Below are positions 59,643 to 64,000 of a stretch of DNA of 64,000 bases, one piece after another. Position numbers and translations under genes: made by a program. Position 1 is the first letter of the stretch; each line of letters begins with the position of its first letter. This stretch comes from Dryas octopetala (Eukaryota; Streptophyta; Magnoliopsida; Rosales; Rosaceae): assembly GCA_963921425.1 (NCBI GenBank), contig OY992835.1:23374001-23438000 (forward strand), read 5' to 3'. Under the pieces are notes generated by a model. That model was not told the origin of the DNA and ran no database searches. It was given only the letters and a program-made list of their open reading frames with translations.

Positions 59643-59908
59643 TTCACTCTGTAAAAAATCCTATGCATAACACAAGTCAAAGGGCATATAAACGAGAACA
59701 AGAGAACACCAAAATAAAGGACAGATACAGATAAAACTAATAATAATAAAGGACAGATAAGGAGCAATTTAAAAGACTAGTGAATAGATTTAGTAGATTC
59801 CAATTCTTATAAGACAATGCCTTGACCTTATTGGCTCCAATCACCCCATAAAAGTGACACGAACTTGAGACTGAGAGCTAGCAAAAGAAAGAAAGAAAGA
59901 AAGGTCAA

Positions 59909-61412
59909 TCCACATGTTTTGGTGATACCTTATCCAGCACAAGGCCATGTAATTCCTTTGATTGAACTTTAAGAAGCCTAGCCAAACATGGTATCAAGAT
60001 TACATTTGTAAACACTGAACCTATTCACATGCAAATGAAAAATGCATTGGCAATGGAGGAGGATGATAATGATATAGGGAGTAAAATTCATCTTGCATTT
60101 ATCAGTGATGGATTAGAATCCTTGGAAGATAGGAAAAAACCAGGAAAGATGTCTGAAGCAATCATGCGGGTTTTGCCCGAAAAATTTGAGGAGCTCATTG
60201 AAGAGATTAAGGGATCAAATGGTGATAAGATTACTTGTGTACTTGCTGATCAGAGTCTTGGATGGGCCCTGGAAATTGCAGAGAAGAAGGCAATCCGGCG
60301 AGCTGCCTTCTGCCCTGCAGCAGCTGCACTCTTGGTGCTTGGATTTAGCATCCCAAAGCTCATTGATGAAGGAATTATTGGCAATGATGGTGAGTAGTAA
60401 CACTCTATCTCTTACTTTTCCTGGTTTGAAAAGTACAAGCAAATGAAATACATCATTAAATGTAGCAAATCTTTGGTTTTTTGGGACAAAATAGAACACG
60501 TTATAAGGACATTGAAACAATTAAATTATGATTTTTCTTTGCAGGAACTCCCACAAAAAAACAAGTGATCAAGTTGTCACCAGATATGCCTGCTATGAAC
60601 ACAGCAAACTTTGTGTGGGCATGCCTTGGCAACATGGCTATGCAGAAAAATGTGTTTAAAAACAACCAATCGATGAAATTGGCAGACTGGTTACTCTGCA
60701 ACTCAAGCTATGATCTTGAGCCTGCAGCATTTACAATGGCTCCAGAGATCCTACCAATAGGTCCACTTTTGGCAAGCAACAGGCTCGGAAACTCTGCCGG
60801 AAAGTTCAGGCCAGATGATGACTCTTGTTTGAATTGGCTTGATCAACAACCTCCACAATCAGTCATATATGTTGCTTTTGGTAGTTTCACAATTTTTGAT
60901 CCAAAACAGTTCCAAGAATTGGCCCTGGGGCTTGAACTCTTCAATAGGCCATTCCTGTGGGTGGTGAGACCTGAAATGACACACACAGATAATGATGCCT
61001 ACCCAAAAGGATTTCATGGCAGGGTAGCAACTCAAGGGTTGATAGTAGCTTGGGCACCCCAACAGAGGGTTCTGTCTCATCCTTCCATAGCTTGTTTTCT
61101 GAGCCACTGTGGTTGGAATTCCACCATGGAAAGTGTGAGTTATGGGGTCCCTTTCTTGTGCTGGCCTTACTTTGCTGCCAGTTTTTTAATCAAAGCTACA
61201 TTTGTGACATGTGGAAGGTTGGGTTGGGGTTTGAAAGAGATGAAAGTGGGATCATTACAAGCAGAGAAATCAAAAATAAGGTGGAGCAGCTGCTAGGAAA
61301 TGGTAAAATACAAGAAAGGGCTTTGGATATCAAGAAAATGGTAATGGATAGTATCAAAGGTGGTGGCTCATGCAAAAATTTCAATAGTTTTGTTGAATGG
61401 GTGAGAGGATAG
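59909..61412 (+). pseudogene. UDP-glycosyltransferase pseudogene, UGT83A1-like
   Basis: Two exons (about 59909-60389 and 60545-61412) match a family-1 plant UGT at full length, with the same intron position as the next gene. The N terminus keeps HVLVIPYPAQGHVIPL, with the catalytic-type His. The PSPG box keeps [20 protein letters not shown] and GWNSTMES. Three lesions are visible. The expected start codon reads AAG before VNPH. A one-base loss near 59969 puts TAA after LIEL. Another one-base loss near 61178, in the PSPG tail (FAD-Q), shifts the frame so the true C terminus (FNSFVEWVRG) lies in another frame. An internal ATG at 60029 leaves a truncated ORF without the acceptor-site His. It was probably once able to transfer glucose from UDP-glucose to a small molecule. 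Confidence 0.85.
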
Positions 61413-62413
61413 GTAAGCTCTTCGAGCATTGGTTAAAACTAAATTTACTTCTATTCTTCTTTATTTTAGATGTCACGGAATATTCCATGTCAATGGCAAA
61501 TAAGTAAGCAAATAAAGAATGGGGAGAACTACAAGTAAGAACACCAATTTGGAGATATCGCCTGTCACAACTACTCCTACAATTTGGAATGTTTGTTTTT
61601 TCACTATATATAACTCCCAAAAAAGTTTTACCATGGTTTGAAGTACTTTTATTTTCTGCAATAACAGCAGATGCCTTTGCTGGTAATTGAAGTTACAACA
61701 CTTGCTAATCATCGGATTTAATCGGGTGGGTCCGAGATTCAAATAAATTGCATTACGAAACACAAGTAAGCCAAATAAATAAACAAAGAATTACTTATTG
61801 AGATAAAATTAATAAAACCCAATCCCAAAACCATAAAATGTCTCCCTTGGGAATGCACCATATATATGATGCGTCAAATTTCATATGTTTCAGAGTCTAT
61901 CAAACTTTTGGCACCTATGGCCACTCTCACTGGCCAATGAGAGTAATATTTTTGTCTATTTCTGGAAAAAGGAGCTTTCTTGAAACTTTAAAGGAGTTGA
62001 GATAAAGATGGTGTAAACTACAAAAATAGAAGCCAAAACCCTGTGTACATCTTTAACATCTTCAGTAGTTCCATTCCATCAATTATAGAACAACAGGTCA
62101 ACAGTATAAAACAATAGAGTGATGAAACTAAAGCCATTCACTGAAAGCATCAACAAAAAAACACCACAAAAAATCAAAATAGGTATGAACTCAATAATAA
62201 ATGGACAAGATAAAATGAATGGCCTGTAAAGGAGAGAGACAAGATGGTTGATTCCCAACTTGGGGATTCAAATAAGACCAATGCCCATGAAGACAACACC
62301 TACAGTAATGGGGCTCCTCAACTTATGCCCCAAGCTTCTCCTATATATCATATGATCAAGAAACTACAATAAATTACATCTGAAAGTGAAAAAAGGAAAA
62401 ACCAAGAACAAAA
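61413..62413. other. Spacer between the two UGT copies
   Basis: No gene. The sequence before 62414 is the likely promoter and leader of the second copy, but no TATA element is certain. Confidence 0.4.
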
Positions 62414-64000
62414 ATGAGCAACCCACATATTGTAGCTATTCCTTATCCAGCACAAGGCCATGTAATTCCCCTCATGGAGTTCTCACAGTGCTTGGTTAAT
62501 CATGGCTTCAAAGTTACATTTGTGAACACAGACTTCAATCACAAGCGAGTCATGAATGCCTTGGCTGATGAAACTCCTAAAAGGATTCATATTAATCTGG
62601 TTTCAATTCCAGATGGCTTAGAACCCTGGGAGGACGGGAATGATCTAGGGCCGTTATCTGAAGCAATACAAAGAGTCATGGCTGGGAAGCTGGAGGAGCT
62701 CATAAAAAAGATCAATGAAGGGGAAGGTGACAAAGTCACTTGTGTCATTGCTGATGAGAGTTCCGGGTGGGCTCTGGAAGTGGCAGAAAAAATGAAGATC
62801 CGGCGGGTTGCCTTTTGGCCTGCATCAGCTGCAAGTATGGCATTGAAATTCAGTATCCCAAAGTTAATACATGAAGGCATCATAAGCACTGATGGTGAGA
62901 TCCTCTATCACTAACTTGTGAATATTATGCAGCACTGTTATGTAATATGTTGGTCCAACAAGTTCTTGTTTAAGATTGATCAAAACTCACTCATCAAACT
63001 ATGCAACAGGGTAGGGACAGAAACAATATATGAGAAACTTTAAAAAGATTTTTGGTGTCTATCCACTCTCAATTTGTGCATACTTATATCAAATATAGCA
63101 GATAAACACTATAAGGTTAACAATTTTCGTAATCATTTGCCTTGAAACCCCCATAAGTAGCAATGGCACTTATTAGAACATCCAGTTCTTGACCTATCTT
63201 ATTGTGATATCCCTAAATCCCATATCCGTAATACACTGAAAAGATTTAGGGTACTTAAGCAAGGCCTAGAAATCTAAATGTCAACTTGAGCAGGATCTTC
63301 ACAGCGCATTACTGATGTGGAATTTAGGGGTATCACAGATTCATAGTTGTTAACTTTATATTTTCATAATCATTCACTTTGGACAGGAACCATAATAAAA
63401 AGGCAGATGGTTCACTTGACACCAAACATGCCCGCCATGAAAACTGCAGACTTTGCGTGGGCATGTATTGGTGACTTAACAACTCAGAAAATTATATTTC
63501 AAGTTATGTCCAGAAGCAACAAGACTGTGAAACTGGCAGACTGGCTTGTTTGCAACTCAGCATATGACCTTGAGCCTGAAGCATTCACCTTGGCACCAGA
63601 GATTTTACCAATAGGCCCACTTTTGGCAAGCAGCCGGCTTGGCAATTCAGCAGGCTACTTCTGGGCACAAGACTCAACTTGCTTACAGTGGCTGGACCAA
63701 CAGCCACCCTGCTCAGTCATCTATGTTGCATTTGGCAGCTTCACAGTTTTTGATCAAACCCAATTCAGAGAATTGGCTTTAGCTCTTGAACTGTCACAGA
63801 GGCCATTCCTCTGGGTTGTGAGGCCAGACACCACTGACAAGACATATGATCCCTACCCAGAAGGATATAAAGACAGTAGGCTCTAGGGGGTTGATGGTGG
63901 ATTGGACACCACAACAGAAGGTTCTGAGTCATCCTTCCATTGCTTGCTTCTTAAGCCACTGTGGTTGGAACTCTACCATGGAAGGTCTAAGCAATGGGAT
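62414..64000 (+). pseudogene. UDP-glycosyltransferase, UGT83A1-like, with internal frameshift; runs off the window
   Basis: Exon 1 is 62414-62894 and exon 2 starts at 63387 after a CAG acceptor. The N-terminal acceptor-binding half is intact: MSNPHIVAIPYPAQGHVIPL with His16, and CVIADESSGWALEVAEK with Asp114. Exon 2 continues with WLVCNSAYDLEPEAF, PIGPLLAS, QWLDQQP and SVIYVAFGSF. Near 63875-63877 two bases appear to be missing against the aligned first copy, giving a TAG at 63884. The PSPG box ([20 protein letters not shown]) resumes in another frame and runs to the window edge. Unless the deletion is an assembly error, the protein would lack its UDP-sugar-binding domain. It stands in tandem with the preceding copy. 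Confidence 0.8.
63204..63336. mobile_element. Tiny MITE in the UGT intron
   Basis: The 29-bp ends are inverted with about four mismatches (GTGATATCCCTAAATCCCAT against GTGATACCCCTAAATTCCAC). Total 133 bp, wholly inside the intron. Flanking duplication unclear. Confidence 0.6.

Noticed and set aside
1..64000. CRISPR arrays, bacterial operons or viral insertions
   Set aside because: No regularly spaced identical repeats with unique spacers, no bacterial-type gene packing and no recognisable viral protein were seen; the repeats are tandem or inverted plant-type repeats.

Overview
This 64 kb window is nuclear DNA from a flowering plant. Its genes have many short GT-AG introns, the noncoding DNA is very AT-rich, miniature inverted-repeat elements are dense, and every protein I recognise is plant-type. 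The encoded proteins look most like woody eudicots, probably Rosaceae (Prunus or a relative). That placement rests on remembered resemblance, not on a search.

Layout, left to right. 1-3.3 kb: AT-rich spacer with two foldback elements and a tRNA-derived SINE fragment. 3.4-5.4 kb (+): a single-exon EXO70 exocyst subunit. 7.4-13.3 kb (-): the 12-exon KH-domain protein RIK. 14.2-18.4 kb: a Harbinger-like unit whose only gene is a spliced Myb/SANT-like protein on the minus strand. 18.9-20.9 kb: a MULE-type MITE with a perfect 9-bp target duplication, a G-run, a 22-bp minisatellite and a foldback element. 21.2-24.7 kb (+): a 10-exon alpha/beta hydrolase. 25.6-29.5 kb (+): 13-exon WDR12/YTM1, a ribosome-biogenesis factor with two telo-boxes upstream. 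30.6-30.9 kb (-): an F-box/DUF295-like relic. 31.2-31.9 kb: a large foldback with a nested hairpin. 33.5-40.9 kb (+): a 14-exon predicted plastid alpha-amylase with a coiled-coil N-terminal half. 41.2 kb (-): tRNA-Ala(UGC). 41.8-46.4 kb: repeat-rich spacer holding a TIR element, tandem repeats, a duplicated GTGACTGT-rich block and two orphan exons of a GDAP2-type macro-domain gene. 48.8-55.3 kb (+): a 1673-aa Gln/Ser-rich protein of the plant dentin-sialophosphoprotein-like family. 57.1-58.4 kb (+): a divergent TFIIB paralogue. 59.2-59.6 kb: a TIR element with six copies of a 21-bp motif. 59.9-64 kb (+): two tandem UGT83A1-like glycosyltransferases, both broken by small indels; the second runs off the window.

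The genes do not form a pathway. They are ordinary housekeeping and regulatory genes: secretion, RNA binding, ribosome assembly, starch breakdown, basal transcription and glycosylation. The unusual content lies in mobile and broken DNA: about nine or ten small inverted-repeat elements, a macro-domain fragment with intact splice sites, and the paired UGT lesions. I built exon models by hand from splice sites, reading-frame continuity and family conservation. All the intact multi-exon models close in frame. I found no wholly new system. The best leads are the coiled-coil/alpha-amylase fusion, the macro-domain fragment, the fast-evolving TFIIB copy and the hairpin-forming elements.
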